From Lentisphaerota bacterium (lineage in GTDB: Bacteria; Verrucomicrobiota; Kiritimatiellia; JAAZAB01): a DNA stretch of 14,475 bases. The DNA lies in contig JACPGN010000042.1 in the NCBI GenBank assembly GCA_016182435.1, forward strand, positions 1 through 14,475. Direction: 5' to 3'. Under the pieces are notes generated by a model. The model worked only from the letters and a program-made list of their open reading frames with translations. It was not told the DNA's origin and searched no databases. How positions within the stretch are numbered: position 1 is the stretch's first letter; each line of letters begins with the position of its first letter. A program made the translations under genes and the position numbers. Shown in pieces: positions 1 through 6,801 of the stretch.

Positions 1-1
1 G

Positions 2-373
2 CTGGGCGTCCGTCCGGACCAGGTTGTGGACTTCCTGGCGCTGACCGGCGACAGCTCCGACAATATTCCCGGTGTGCCGGGCATCGGCGCCAAGACCGCG
101 GTCAAATTGCTTCAGCAATGGCAATCGCTGGCAAACGCCCTGGACCATGCCGGGCTCCTCGAGCCGGAAAAGGTGCGGCGGACCCTCGTGGAACATCGCG
201 GACTTGCCACGCGCAATCAGGCCATGCTCCGGCTTGATACCAGTCTCGATAGCGCGAAAACGCTCTCCGACTTGGCCGCGCGGCCGCCGGATGCGCGGCG
301 TCTGCTGGCATTATACAAAGAACTGGAGTTTCACACGCTGGCCCAAGCCTTGCAAGAACCCACGCTGTTCTAA
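2..373 (+). CDS. 5'-3' exonuclease (PolA N-terminal / FEN type), 3' part only
   Basis: This is the C-terminal end of a flap endonuclease-type 5'-3' exonuclease; the gene begins left of the window. The visible 123 residues open inside the helix-3-turn-helix DNA-binding region, with the diagnostic GDSSDNIPGVPGIGAKTA segment, and continue through the family's C-terminal helices to a LYKELEFHTL motif that in PolA precedes the polymerase linker. Here the protein stops a few residues later (LQEPTLF), and no polymerase domain follows, so it is either a free-standing exonuclease or a PolA that has lost its C-terminal two thirds. The family removes RNA primers and 5' flaps during lagging-strand synthesis and repair. 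The metal-binding acidic residues would lie upstream and cannot be checked. The next gene is an unrelated membrane protein 47 nt downstream. Confidence 0.9.
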   Translation: MGVRPDQVVDFLALTGDSSDNIPGVPGIGAKTAVKLLQQWQSLANALDHAGLLEPEKVRRTLVEHRGLATRNQAMLRLDTSLDSAKTLSDLAARPPDARRLLALYKELEFHTLAQALQEPTLF

Positions 374-379
374 AGGGCG

Positions 380-447
380 CGAAATTAGAAATTCGAAATC
401 AGGCTGAAAATTTTTATTCTATGCAAATTTCCAGTTTCCAATTTCGG
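380..447. repeat. Palindromic heptad repeat, copy A
   Basis: The left arm (381-401) is three consecutive 7-base units of the form GAAATNN. The right arm (425-445) is three units of the same kind in reverse complement (GAAATTG, GAAACTG, GAAATTT when read on the minus strand). The loop is 402-424. The left start (CGAAATTAGAAATT) and right end (CCAATTTCGG) are identical to those of the repeat at 4683-4738, so the two are copies of one dispersed element. The right arm overlaps the start of the membrane-protein gene. Confidence 0.75.
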
Positions 448-2532
448 CGTTCCGTAAACGCTGGCAAAATCCTGCTGGCCGTGCTGGGATTGGCGGCTTT
501 ATTTGCCGCGGGTCTGACTATCCGGCGCGCGGTGCTTTCCGCCCAGTTTGCGCAGTATGGGCGGCCTTTGCCGTTCAACATGGAAAGCGCGCTGGAATTC
601 CGTTACGTCCGCATGCTCTTTGAAACCGGGCGCATCCCTCAGCGCGATAAAGCCGTCCAGGCGCCCGAAGGTGTTGTGGTGCGCGAGACCTATACCCTGG
701 GCGCCGAATATGTTTATGCAGCGCTGGCCCGTTTGTTTCCCAGCGCAGTTCCGCTGGATGAACGCGTGCGTTGGATTGCCGCCGCCTGGTTCTGCCTGGG
801 CATTCCGCTCATGAGCCTGTGGCTGTGGGCCTGGACCAGGTCGCTCTGGGCGGGCGCTCTTGCCGGCGCCTATTACGCCGTGGCGCTCGCCGCCGTTATG
901 CGCTCGACCGGCCAGGAGCTCTCTCATGAAAATTTTGCCTTGCCCCTGTTGATTGCGCACTGGGCCATGCTGGCGCTGGCCAACCGGGCCAAAGGGCGCG
1001 GAGCTTTTTTTCTGTTGGCGCTGCTTTCCGCGCTCGCGCTCGCCTGCGCCGCGGCGACCTGGGACTTGATTCAATATTACATCATCCTCTGGGCGGTTGG
1101 CCATTATATCCGGTTTGTGGCCGGAGCATATTTCCGCGAGGAGCGCCGGCGCCTGGCGTGGTGGCTGACCCTGCTGGCCCTCGGCGGCGCTGGAGCGCTG
1201 AACCCCTATCTGCGTGCGCACGCCTTCCTGGGTTCGTATGCCATGCTGCTGATCTATGGCGTGGCTTTGGGTTTGCTCGCCGAGCGCTTACTCCGCGGGA
1301 GCAATGGGGAAACGGGGAGCGGGAGAAACGGAGAGTCGGCGACAGTGTCACATTCGGAATCGCCGTTTCGCCGGTTCACCGGTTCGTGTCGGCGGACACC
1401 CCTGCTGGCGCTGGTGGCCCTGTTGCCGCTCATTTTGGGCGCGTTCTGGAGCCATACCTATGGCGAAACCTACAGCCATTTTCTCGAACTGCTTTGGGCT
1501 AAGCTGCGCTTCCTCAACCATAAGCCCGCGGATCCGGCGCTCCTGACCTTTGACCAGCGCATCCTCTGGACGGCCCCCTTAAATTCTTCAACTTTTCTGT
1601 TGACAGCCAATCTATTTCCTGCGACACTGCCCTTGTCTTTATTGGCAGGTACCATCGCCTTTTTTCATTCACGAACGCACCCAGATCCCGAAATCACTCA
1701 ACTGCTGGGCTTTACAGTTGTTACGCTGCCCGTCTTTGTGCTTTTCATGCGGTTTCATGTGTTCCTGATCCTGGGGTTGGCCGCGCTGCTGGGCTGGTCA
1801 GGTTACTGGGTTTTCGTTAAACGCAGTTTGCTCCGCTGGCTTCTCCTGGTGCTGTTGCTTTCCGGGCTGGGGGTGGAAGCCGCGCAGGTGCTCGGTTACC
1901 CACTGCGCTGGGGCAGCCGGGGGGGGTACCTCAAGGAAAAACAGGAACTGACCCAATGGCTGCGCGCTAACACGGCCGGCGAGAGCGTGCTGGCTAATTT
2001 CGGTTTGAGCGCTTTTTTGCTGACTTATGCTGATTGTCCCATTGTGCTGCACCCTAAATTCGAATCACTGGTTATGCGTGAGCGCGTGCGCGCCTATGGC
2101 GAGGCTCTGTTCACTGCCGACGAGGCCGGCTTGCGCGCCTGGATGGAACCCTTGCGCGTCCCGTATTATATCTTTGCGCGCGGAGAGTTTGCCGATATTC
2201 AGCCGGAATCCCAGATGCGCTACTTCGTGAATGCCTTGAAGGCGCCGGCTTTTGCCGCCGCCCGCGGGTTTGAAGAACGCCCGGAGCAGCTCCGCTTTTT
2301 CCGCTTGTTGTGGGAGAATGCCAAGTACCGCGTGTTCCGCGTCATTACGCGCGCCGATGAGCGCGCCGCCCGGGACCTGGCAACGGAGGCGGCGCTGGCC
2401 TTGCGCGGCGGGAACGTGCCGGAGGCCGAAAACAAGGCGAGCCAGGCCTTGATGTATGACCCCCAGAATACAAATGCCATGCAGGTCATCCTGCACACGC
2501 AAGACGCTCGCGCCGCCGCGGGCAATCGCTGA
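421..2532 (+). CDS. Multi-pass membrane protein, probable GT-C fold glycosyltransferase with TPR-like tail
   Basis: The 703-residue protein has about a dozen hydrophobic segments between residues 14 and 490, then a soluble C-terminal part. After the first membrane segment comes a loop (about residues 50-100: ESALEFRYVRMLFETGRIP...) resembling the first external loop of STT3/PMT-like GT-C transferases, where an acidic residue helps catalysis. The region after the last membrane segment (ELTQWLRANTAGESVLANFG) resembles the soluble start of STT3-type C-terminal domains. Residues 648-690 (EAALALRGGNVPEAENKASQAL) look like one TPR unit. Such enzymes move sugars from polyprenyl carriers at the membrane; the substrate here is unknown. 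The ATG at 421 has no Shine-Dalgarno sequence and lies in a repeat, so the start is uncertain, but the first membrane segment needs an upstream start. A hydrophilic insert at about residues 293-325 is repeat-derived. The fold call is an inference from pattern, not a search. Confidence 0.7.
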   Translation: MQISSFQFRRSVNAGKILLAVLGLAALFAAGLTIRRAVLSAQFAQYGRPLPFNMESALEFRYVRMLFETGRIPQRDKAVQAPEGVVVRETYTLGAEYVYAALARLFPSAVPLDERVRWIAAAWFCLGIPLMSLWLWAWTRSLWAGALAGAYYAVALAAVMRSTGQELSHENFALPLLIAHWAMLALANRAKGRGAFFLLALLSALALACAAATWDLIQYYIILWAVGHYIRFVAGAYFREERRRLAWWLTLLALGGAGALNPYLRAHAFLGSYAMLLIYGVALGLLAERLLRGSNGETGSGRNGESATVSHSESPFRRFTGSCRRTPLLALVALLPLILGAFWSHTYGETYSHFLELLWAKLRFLNHKPADPALLTFDQRILWTAPLNSSTFLLTANLFPATLPLSLLAGTIAFFHSRTHPDPEITQLLGFTVVTLPVFVLFMRFHVFLILGLAALLGWSGYWVFVKRSLLRWLLLVLLLSGLGVEAAQVLGYPLRWGSRGGYLKEKQELTQWLRANTAGESVLANFGLSAFLLTYADCPIVLHPKFESLVMRERVRAYGEALFTADEAGLRAWMEPLRVPYYIFARGEFADIQPESQMRYFVNALKAPAFAAARGFEERPEQLRFFRLLWENAKYRVFRVITRADERAARDLATEAALALRGGNVPEAENKASQALMYDPQNTNAMQVILHTQDARAAAGNR
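1304..1396. repeat. G-rich heptad repeat and short palindrome inserted in frame
   Basis: Units ATGGGGA, AACGGGG, AGCGGGA and GAAACGG follow each other at an exact period of 7 (1304-1331). A CCGTTTC at 1363-1369 is the inverse of GAAACGG at 1325-1331, and CCGGTTC/ACCGGTTC doublets follow. The stretch encodes a polar, Gly/Ser/Arg-rich loop of about 30 residues between two strongly hydrophobic segments of the membrane protein. It looks like an intergenic-type repeat that entered the gene without breaking the frame. Confidence 0.6.
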
Positions 2533-2544
2533 GTAAATGCAGTT

Positions 2545-3093
2545 ATGGCCGCCGACACTCCCAGCAAGCAAACGATAGCCCCGCGCGGCGCCTGGCTGCG
2601 CCTTTGCCTTACCGGCGGCCTGGCTTGCGGGAAAAGCCTGGTGGGCGCGTTCCTGCAGAGCCGGGGCGTCGCCGTGATCGAAGCGGATGAAGTCTGCCAT
2701 GATCTGCTGCGCTTGGGCGCGCCGCTGTTTGAAAAAGTAGTGGCCGCCTTTGGCCGCGCGATTATTGCCGCCGATGGCGCAATTGACCGCGCGGCTTTAG
2801 GAACCCGCGTGTTCGGCGATGACGCGGCGCTTAAGGAGTTGAACGCGCTCTTACATCCGGCGGCGCAAGCGGCGGGTACGCCGCTTGCCGTCCAACGCCA
2901 ACGCCTGCGCGCGAAAGGATTCAGCGAAAATGAAATTCAGGACCGGCTCGCCGCCCAATGGCCGGTGGAAGAGAAAATGAAACGCGCGGACTATGTGATT
3001 TTTAATTCCGGCAGCCAGGAATGTGTCCAACAGCAAACCGTTCGAGTAATGCAACAGCTCGAGAAACAAGTGGAGATGAGCGATGGAAGATAA
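2545..3093 (+). CDS. coaE: Dephospho-CoA kinase, with internal deletion
   Basis: CoaE catalyses the last step of coenzyme A synthesis, phosphorylating the 3'-OH of dephospho-CoA with ATP. The P-loop is at residues 24-31 (GGLACGKS), followed by the conserved ADEV acidic motif near residue 48, RAAL near 82, LNALLHP at 99-105, and a C-terminal part with [16 protein letters not shown] and ADYVIFNSG. Between LLHP (105) and AVQRQRL (115) only a few residues remain where the E. coli enzyme has about 43. The whole VPLLFE-type segment, which forms part of the dephospho-CoA site, is therefore missing, about 36 codons lost in frame. The protein is 182 residues even with a 16-residue N-terminal extension, against about 200 in the family. 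As written it is unlikely to be active. It starts 12 nt after the membrane-protein gene and overlaps rho by 11 nt, so it is probably co-transcribed with both. Confidence 0.85.
   Translation: MAADTPSKQTIAPRGAWLRLCLTGGLACGKSLVGAFLQSRGVAVIEADEVCHDLLRLGAPLFEKVVAAFGRAIIAADGAIDRAALGTRVFGDDAALKELNALLHPAAQAAGTPLAVQRQRLRAKGFSENEIQDRLAAQWPVEEKMKRADYVIFNSGSQECVQQQTVRVMQQLEKQVEMSDGR
2865..2888. repeat. Perfect 10-bp palindrome at the coaE deletion junction
   Basis: GCAAGCGGCG (2865-2874), the four-base loop GGTA, then its exact reverse complement CGCCGCTTGC (2879-2888). It sits exactly where the CoaE family alignment loses about 36 residues. A hairpin here could have prompted a replication or amplification slip, or could itself be the product of one. 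Confidence 0.8.
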
Positions 3094-4633
3094 ACACAAC
3101 ATGAATGAAAACAAATCCCGGCGCTCAGCTCAGACCCTGCGCCCTCCGCGGGGGCGCCCGACCATGTCTAAGATTTACGTGGAAAATAGCGCCTCGCCGC
3201 CAATCCGGCAGAGCCATGATAATGTTGCTTCCGCTACCTTAAATAACGCAAACGCCACTACGCCCACTACCGCGCCTTCGGCGAATGCGCTCAAGCCCAA
3301 TGGAAATGCCGTCAACGGCAACGTCAATAACTCTACCGTCCGCGCCGCGCCCCCGGTGGCCGCCGGACGGGGTAAGGGGACGACCCTGCATCTCTCCGAA
3401 CTCCAGCGGAAACCGGTGCCGGAGCTCAATGCCCTGGCGGCCGGCTATGGCCTGGTGGACCTGGGCGCCCTGCGCAAGCACGAGTTGATCTTCGAAATTC
3501 TCAAGGCCAATGCCTACCTGCAGGGCACGATTTTCGGCAAGGGGGTCCTCGAAATCCTCATGGACGGGTTCGGCTTCCTGCGCTCGCCCAATTACAATTA
3601 CCTGCCCTGCCCGGAGGATATTTACATATCGCCCTCGCAGATCCGGCGCTTTGCCCTGCGCACCGGCGACACGGTCGAAGGCGAAATCCGCTCGCCCAAA
3701 GACAAGGAGCGTTTTTTTGCGCTGTTGCGCGTGGACAAGGTGAACGATGGCGATCCGGAAAAGAACGGCCGCAAGGTTCCCTTTGAGAACCTGACGCCGC
3801 TCTTCCCCAACCGGCGCTTTATTCTGGAACGGGAGCCGGAAGAAACATCCATGCGCGTCATGGATATCTTCACGCCCATCGGCATGGGCCAGCGCGGCGT
3901 GATCGTGGCGCCGCCGCGCACCGGGAAAACCGTGCTCTTGCAGAAAATAGCCAACAGCATTTCCAAGAATCATGCCGAGGTCTACCTGATCGTTCTGCTG
4001 ATTGACGAGCGGCCGGAGGAAGTAACCGACATGGAGCGGCATACCACCGCCCACGTGTTGAGCTCCACCTTCGATGAGCCGCCCGAGCGGCATATCCAGG
4101 TGGCCGAGATGGTCATTGAGATGGCCAAGCGCATGGTGGAATGCGGCCGGGATGTGGTCATCCTGCTGGACAGCATCACCCGCCTGGCGCGGGCCTACAA
4201 TACCATGGAGCCGCACAGCGGCAAGATCCTGTCGGGGGGCGTGGATTCCAACGCCTTGCACAAGCCCAAACGGTTCTTTGGCGCCGCCCGCAAAGTTGAG
4301 GAAGGCGGCAGCCTGACCATCATTGCCACCGCCCTGGTGGACACCGGCAGCCGCATGGACGAGGTGATCTTTGAAGAATTCAAGGGTACCGGCAACATGG
4401 AACTTTGCCTGGACCGGCACCTCGTGGATAAACGCGTCTTCCCGGCCATTAATATTGAAAAATCAGGAACGCGCAAAGAGGAGTTGCTCCTGCACCCGGA
4501 CGAGCTGAACCGCATCTGGATTCTGCGCAAGGCCCTGAACGGCGTTCCGCCGGTCGAATCCATGGAGCTGGTGGTCAGCAAGCTGAAAAAGACCAAGAGC
4601 AATGTCGAGTTCCTGATCACGATGAAAGAGTGA
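3083..4633 (+). CDS. rho: Transcription termination factor Rho
   Basis: This is the hexameric RNA-dependent ATPase that terminates transcription. Residues 1-100 are low complexity, rich in Asn, Ala, Thr and Pro and probably disordered. They are followed by the Rho N-terminal helical domain (about 102-141), the RNA-binding cold-shock-like domain with [14 protein letters not shown] (154-167), and the RecA-like motor. Walker A is APPRTGKT (276-283), the DERPEE segment is at 308-313, Walker B is VVILLDS (358-364), the Q-loop region includes [10 protein letters not shown] (379-388), and the R-loop is GTGNMEL (435-441). At 516 residues it is longer than the 419-residue E. coli protein because of the N-terminal extension, and nothing is missing from the core. 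The ATG at 3083 has GGAG 7 nt upstream and overlaps the coaE end; ATG 3101 is a possible alternative. Confidence 0.97.
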   Translation: MEDKHNMNENKSRRSAQTLRPPRGRPTMSKIYVENSASPPIRQSHDNVASATLNNANATTPTTAPSANALKPNGNAVNGNVNNSTVRAAPPVAAGRGKGTTLHLSELQRKPVPELNALAAGYGLVDLGALRKHELIFEILKANAYLQGTIFGKGVLEILMDGFGFLRSPNYNYLPCPEDIYISPSQIRRFALRTGDTVEGEIRSPKDKERFFALLRVDKVNDGDPEKNGRKVPFENLTPLFPNRRFILEREPEETSMRVMDIFTPIGMGQRGVIVAPPRTGKTVLLQKIANSISKNHAEVYLIVLLIDERPEEVTDMERHTTAHVLSSTFDEPPERHIQVAEMVIEMAKRMVECGRDVVILLDSITRLARAYNTMEPHSGKILSGGVDSNALHKPKRFFGAARKVEEGGSLTIIATALVDTGSRMDEVIFEEFKGTGNMELCLDRHLVDKRVFPAINIEKSGTRKEELLLHPDELNRIWILRKALNGVPPVESMELVVSKLKKTKSNVEFLITMKE

Positions 4634-4655
4634 GAAGTAATGAAATGGAATAGAA

Positions 4656-4788
4656 GTTCACAGTTCACAGTTTATGGAACATCGAAATTAGAAATTGGAA
4701 ATTGGCTTGAAATCAGGATATGCTCTTCCCAATTTCGGTATTCATTTAACTCTTAACCGTGAACTCTGAACGGTGAACCGTGAATTGA
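4656..4788. repeat. Nested inverted heptad arrays between rho and tig
   Basis: The outer left arm is two GTTCACA units (4656-4669), whose reverse complement is of GAACTGT type. The outer right arm is six 7-base units at 4747-4788 (TAACTCT, TAACCGT, GAACTCT, GAACGGT, GAACCGT, GAATTGA). Inside lies the palindromic repeat at 4683-4738. The result is one array family folded around another, filling almost the whole 169-nt space between rho and tig. The last unit runs into the GAGG (4787-4790) upstream of the tig start. Confidence 0.75.
4683..4738. repeat. Palindromic heptad repeat, copy B
   Basis: Three units GAAATTA, GAAATTG and GAAATTG (4684-4704), a stray GAAATCA (4709-4715), then the inverse arm ending CCAATTTCGG (4729-4738). 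The 8-base stem GAAATTGG (4698-4705) pairs exactly with CCAATTTC (4729-4736). Both ends match the element at 380-447. Confidence 0.75.
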
Positions 4789-4802
4789 GGAACTGCCCCA
4801 TC

Positions 4803-6128
4803 ATGAAAGTCAAAGTGGAAAAGGCCGGGCCATGCCGGAAAATACTTGAGGTGATTGTGCCGGCCGAGACCGTCGAGGCGGAATACAAGACGGCGCTCGC
4901 GGCGTTTGTGAAAAGCGCGCGCGTGCCGGGCTTCCGGCCGGGGCGCTCGCCGCCGGCGCTGGTCGAGCGCCGCTACGCCCGGGAAATTGATGAAAGTGTT
5001 CGGGATGCCCTGGTGGCGCGAACCTACCCGGAAGCGCTGAAGCGCGCAACGCTCGACCCCGTGGCCGTCCTGGATTTGAACGTTACGCTCAAACGCAATG
5101 AGGACGCAACCTATAAGGTTACCCTGGATGTCCCGCCCGAGTTCAAATTGCCGAAATATAAGGGCATCAGCCTCAAGCAAAACCAGGTGCGCGTGGCGGA
5201 AGAGGCTGTTCAACAAGCGCTGGAAAAATTGCTTGAGCGTCAGGCGTCTTTTGAGGCGGTGGAGGGGCGCACTGTCCTCAAGGGTGACGCGGTGCAGGTT
5301 GATTTTGAAGGCCGGGTTGACGGCAAACCGCTCGCGGAGCTGGGCAAGCGCGTGAGCGGCCTCGCGCAAGCCAGGGATTTGTGGGTCATGGCGGACGAAA
5401 ACGCTTCCCTGCCCGGATTTGGCGCGGCGCTCATAGGCCTTGCCGTCGGCGCGGATCGGGAGATCACGGTCGCTTTCCCAGCCGATTTCAAAATCCGGGA
5501 ATTGGCCGGCAAGACGGCGATCTACCAGGCGCGGGTTAAAGCCGTCCGCGCCAAGCGGATGCCGGCCCTGGATGCGGAGTTCCTGAAAAAAGCCGGGGTG
5601 GAATCGGAGACCGAGCTGCGCGGCAAGCTGAAAGAATCGTTAGCGCAGGAAGCTGAACGGCTTGAAAAGGAACGGCGCAAGGAAGAAATTGTCAGGTACC
5701 TGCTGGCGCGGACTGCGCTGGAACTGCCCGAAACGCTGGTGCAGGAAGAAATCCACCACCAGTTTTCCTCGCTGGTCCGCCAGAATCTGCTGCGGGGCGT
5801 CTCCCGCGAGATCCTGGCCGAGAAGAGGGCTGACCTCCTGAGCAATGCGACGAGCACGGCCACTGAAAAAGTAAAGCTGGGCTATATCCTGCACCGGATC
5901 GCCGAGGAAGAAAAGATCACGGTGGCCGACGCGGAACTTGATGGTTTTGTGGAGTCCCTGGCCCAGCGCTTTTCCATGGCGGTTTCCCAGTTGCGCCAGG
6001 AATTGGAGGAAAAAAAGGAGCTGGATTCAATCCGGCGCCAGTTGCGCGCGGATAAGACGCTCGACTTTCTGCTGGCGCACGCCGGCGCCGAAGAAGCGGG
6101 CCTGTTCAGCCGCTTGACCGGCCGTTGA
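4803..6128 (+). CDS. tig: Trigger factor (ribosome-associated chaperone and prolyl isomerase)
   Basis: Trigger factor binds at the ribosomal exit tunnel and shields nascent chains. The 441-residue protein has the N-terminal ribosome-binding domain with the signature GFRPGRSP (43-50), an FKBP-type PPIase domain (about 160-248, GDAVQVDFEGRVDGKPL to LPGFGAALIGLAVG), and a long charged helical C-terminal domain. The length is close to the 432 residues of E. coli and no domain is missing. I chose ATG 4803 because MKVKVEKAGP matches the family start. A GTG at 4773 would add ten residues encoded by the heptad repeat and is unlikely. GAGG at 4787-4790 is 12 nt from the ATG, a loose spacing. The order tig-clpP-clpX is the common bacterial arrangement. 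Confidence 0.96.
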   Translation: MKVKVEKAGPCRKILEVIVPAETVEAEYKTALAAFVKSARVPGFRPGRSPPALVERRYAREIDESVRDALVARTYPEALKRATLDPVAVLDLNVTLKRNEDATYKVTLDVPPEFKLPKYKGISLKQNQVRVAEEAVQQALEKLLERQASFEAVEGRTVLKGDAVQVDFEGRVDGKPLAELGKRVSGLAQARDLWVMADENASLPGFGAALIGLAVGADREITVAFPADFKIRELAGKTAIYQARVKAVRAKRMPALDAEFLKKAGVESETELRGKLKESLAQEAERLEKERRKEEIVRYLLARTALELPETLVQEEIHHQFSSLVRQNLLRGVSREILAEKRADLLSNATSTATEKVKLGYILHRIAEEEKITVADAELDGFVESLAQRFSMAVSQLRQELEEKKELDSIRRQLRADKTLDFLLAHAGAEEAGLFSRLTGR

Positions 6129-6186
6129 CGCGAAAGCGGGAATCCAGTATTGATTTTTCTGGATTCCCAATCAGGTCGGGAATGAC
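6129..6186. repeat. Dispersed-type palindrome CGGGAATCCAG / CTGGATTCCC
   Basis: GGGAATCCAG (6138-6147) and CTGGATTCCC (6159-6168) form a perfect 10-bp stem with an 11-nt loop directly after the tig stop. The flanks GCGAAAGCGGGAAT and CGGGAATGACAA resemble the CGCGAAAGCGGGAATCC intergenic repeat type met in many bacteria. There is no T-run after the stem, so it is not a standard terminator, although it may attenuate transcription or protect RNA ends between tig and clpP. Confidence 0.65.
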
Positions 6187-6214
6187 AATTACCCCCCACC
6201 CAATAACGGGTTGC

Positions 6215-6242
6215 CGGAAATCGCAAATCGAAAATCATAAAC
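6215..6242. repeat. Heptad array directly upstream of clpP
   Basis: Four units at period 7: CGGAAAT, CGCAAAT, CGAAAAT, CATAAAC. The array ends at 6242, and the clpP Shine-Dalgarno sequence GAGGTG begins at 6243. No matching inverse arm was seen nearby. Confidence 0.6.
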
Positions 6243-6248
6243 GAGGTG
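6243..6248 (+). promoter_or_regulatory. Ribosome binding site of clpP
   Basis: GAGGTG lies 4 nt before ATG 6253. It fixes the clpP start, which would otherwise be missed because the frame closes after 55 codons. Confidence 0.75.
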
Positions 6249-6252
6249 CATT

Positions 6253-6420
6253 ATGGACACGCAGAGCCAGATGTTGGTGCCGATGGTCGTGGAGCAAACC
6301 GGGCGCGGTGAACGGGCCTATGATATCTATTCGCGGTTGTTGAAGGATCGGATCATCTTTCTGGGAACAGTCATTTCTGACGAGGTCAGCAGTCTGGTCG
6401 TGGGGCATGGCCATTTATGA
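6253..6420 (+). CDS. clpP: ClpP protease, N-terminal fragment (frame broken)
   Basis: This fragment encodes the first 50 residues of ClpP ([28 protein letters not shown]...), which include the axial-loop N-terminus and helix A. They run to DEVSSLVV, then five out-of-frame residues and a TGA at 6418. The proper continuation resumes one frame away at GMAIYDTIQ (ATG 6407). By comparison with E. coli ClpP, the 28 residues between LIV and GMSIYD are absent; 83 missing bases would account for both the gap and the shift. The start is supported by GAGGTG. Neither this piece nor the next could give active peptidase alone. Whether the break is in the organism or only in the assembly cannot be told from one sequence. 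Confidence 0.85.
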   Translation: MDTQSQMLVPMVVEQTGRGERAYDIYSRLLKDRIIFLGTVISDEVSSLVVGHGHL

Positions 6421-6787
6421 CACCATCCAGTTTCTCAAGTGCGATGTGGCCACCTATTGCGTGGGCCAGGCGGCCAGCATGGGCTCCATCCTGCTGGCCG
6501 CCGGGACGCGGGGCAAACGCTTTGCCCTGCCGCACGCCCGGATTATGATGCATCAGCCCTGGGGTGGGGTGCAAGGGGCGGCGGCCGATATCAGTATCCA
6601 GGCCCAGGAAATCCTGAGGATTCGCGATATCCTTAACGGCCTGCTGGCCAAACATACCCTCAAGCCCGTCGAGGTCGTCGCCAAGGATACCGACCGGGAT
6701 TTCTTCATGTCCCCGGAGGAAGCTAAAAATTACGGCTTGGTGGACGAGGTGCTCATCGGGCGTAAAGCGCCGGAAGTTAAGACATAA
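6407..6787 (+). CDS. clpP: ATP-dependent Clp protease proteolytic subunit, C-terminal part (frame broken)
   Basis: This is the catalytic part of ClpP, the serine peptidase that forms a 14-mer chamber capped by ClpX. The ASMG segment holds the nucleophile Ser, MMHQPWGG holds the catalytic His, and the [14 protein letters not shown] segment the catalytic Asp. It ends YGLVDEVL as usual. The first strand region and the INSPGG loop that shapes the oxyanion hole are missing, and the preceding 50 residues are in another frame (6253-6420). Restoring about 83 nt would give a normal protein of about 205 residues. The ATG at 6407 encodes an internal Met of the normal protein and is not a natural start. 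clpX follows after 14 nt. Confidence 0.9.
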   Translation: MAIYDTIQFLKCDVATYCVGQAASMGSILLAAGTRGKRFALPHARIMMHQPWGGVQGAAADISIQAQEILRIRDILNGLLAKHTLKPVEVVAKDTDRDFFMSPEEAKNYGLVDEVLIGRKAPEVKT

Positions 6788-6790
6788 GTT

Positions 6791-6795
6791 GGAGG
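6791..6795 (+). promoter_or_regulatory. Ribosome binding site of clpX
   Basis: GGAGG lies 6 nt before ATG 6802, a strong and well-spaced site that confirms the clpX start. Confidence 0.8.
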
Positions 6796-6801
6796 TTATT
6801 C

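Noticed and set aside
3239..4420. Long minus-strand open frame (393 codons) across rho
   Set aside because: It is antisense to an intact, fully recognisable Rho. Long shadow frames are expected in GC-rich coding DNA, and its peptide shows no family motif.
4656..4788. CRISPR-like array
   Set aside because: The units are 7 bases long, drifting and back to back. There are no longer identical repeats separated by unique spacers and no cas genes.
4773..4802. GTG at 4773 as the tig start
   Set aside because: The ten added residues come from the heptad array and do not match trigger factor. MKVKVE at 4803 does.
6253..6787. Intron, intein or programmed frameshift explaining clpP (and uvrA)
   Set aside because: Family comparison shows missing sequence, not added sequence, and no slippery site or recoding signal was seen at the junctions.
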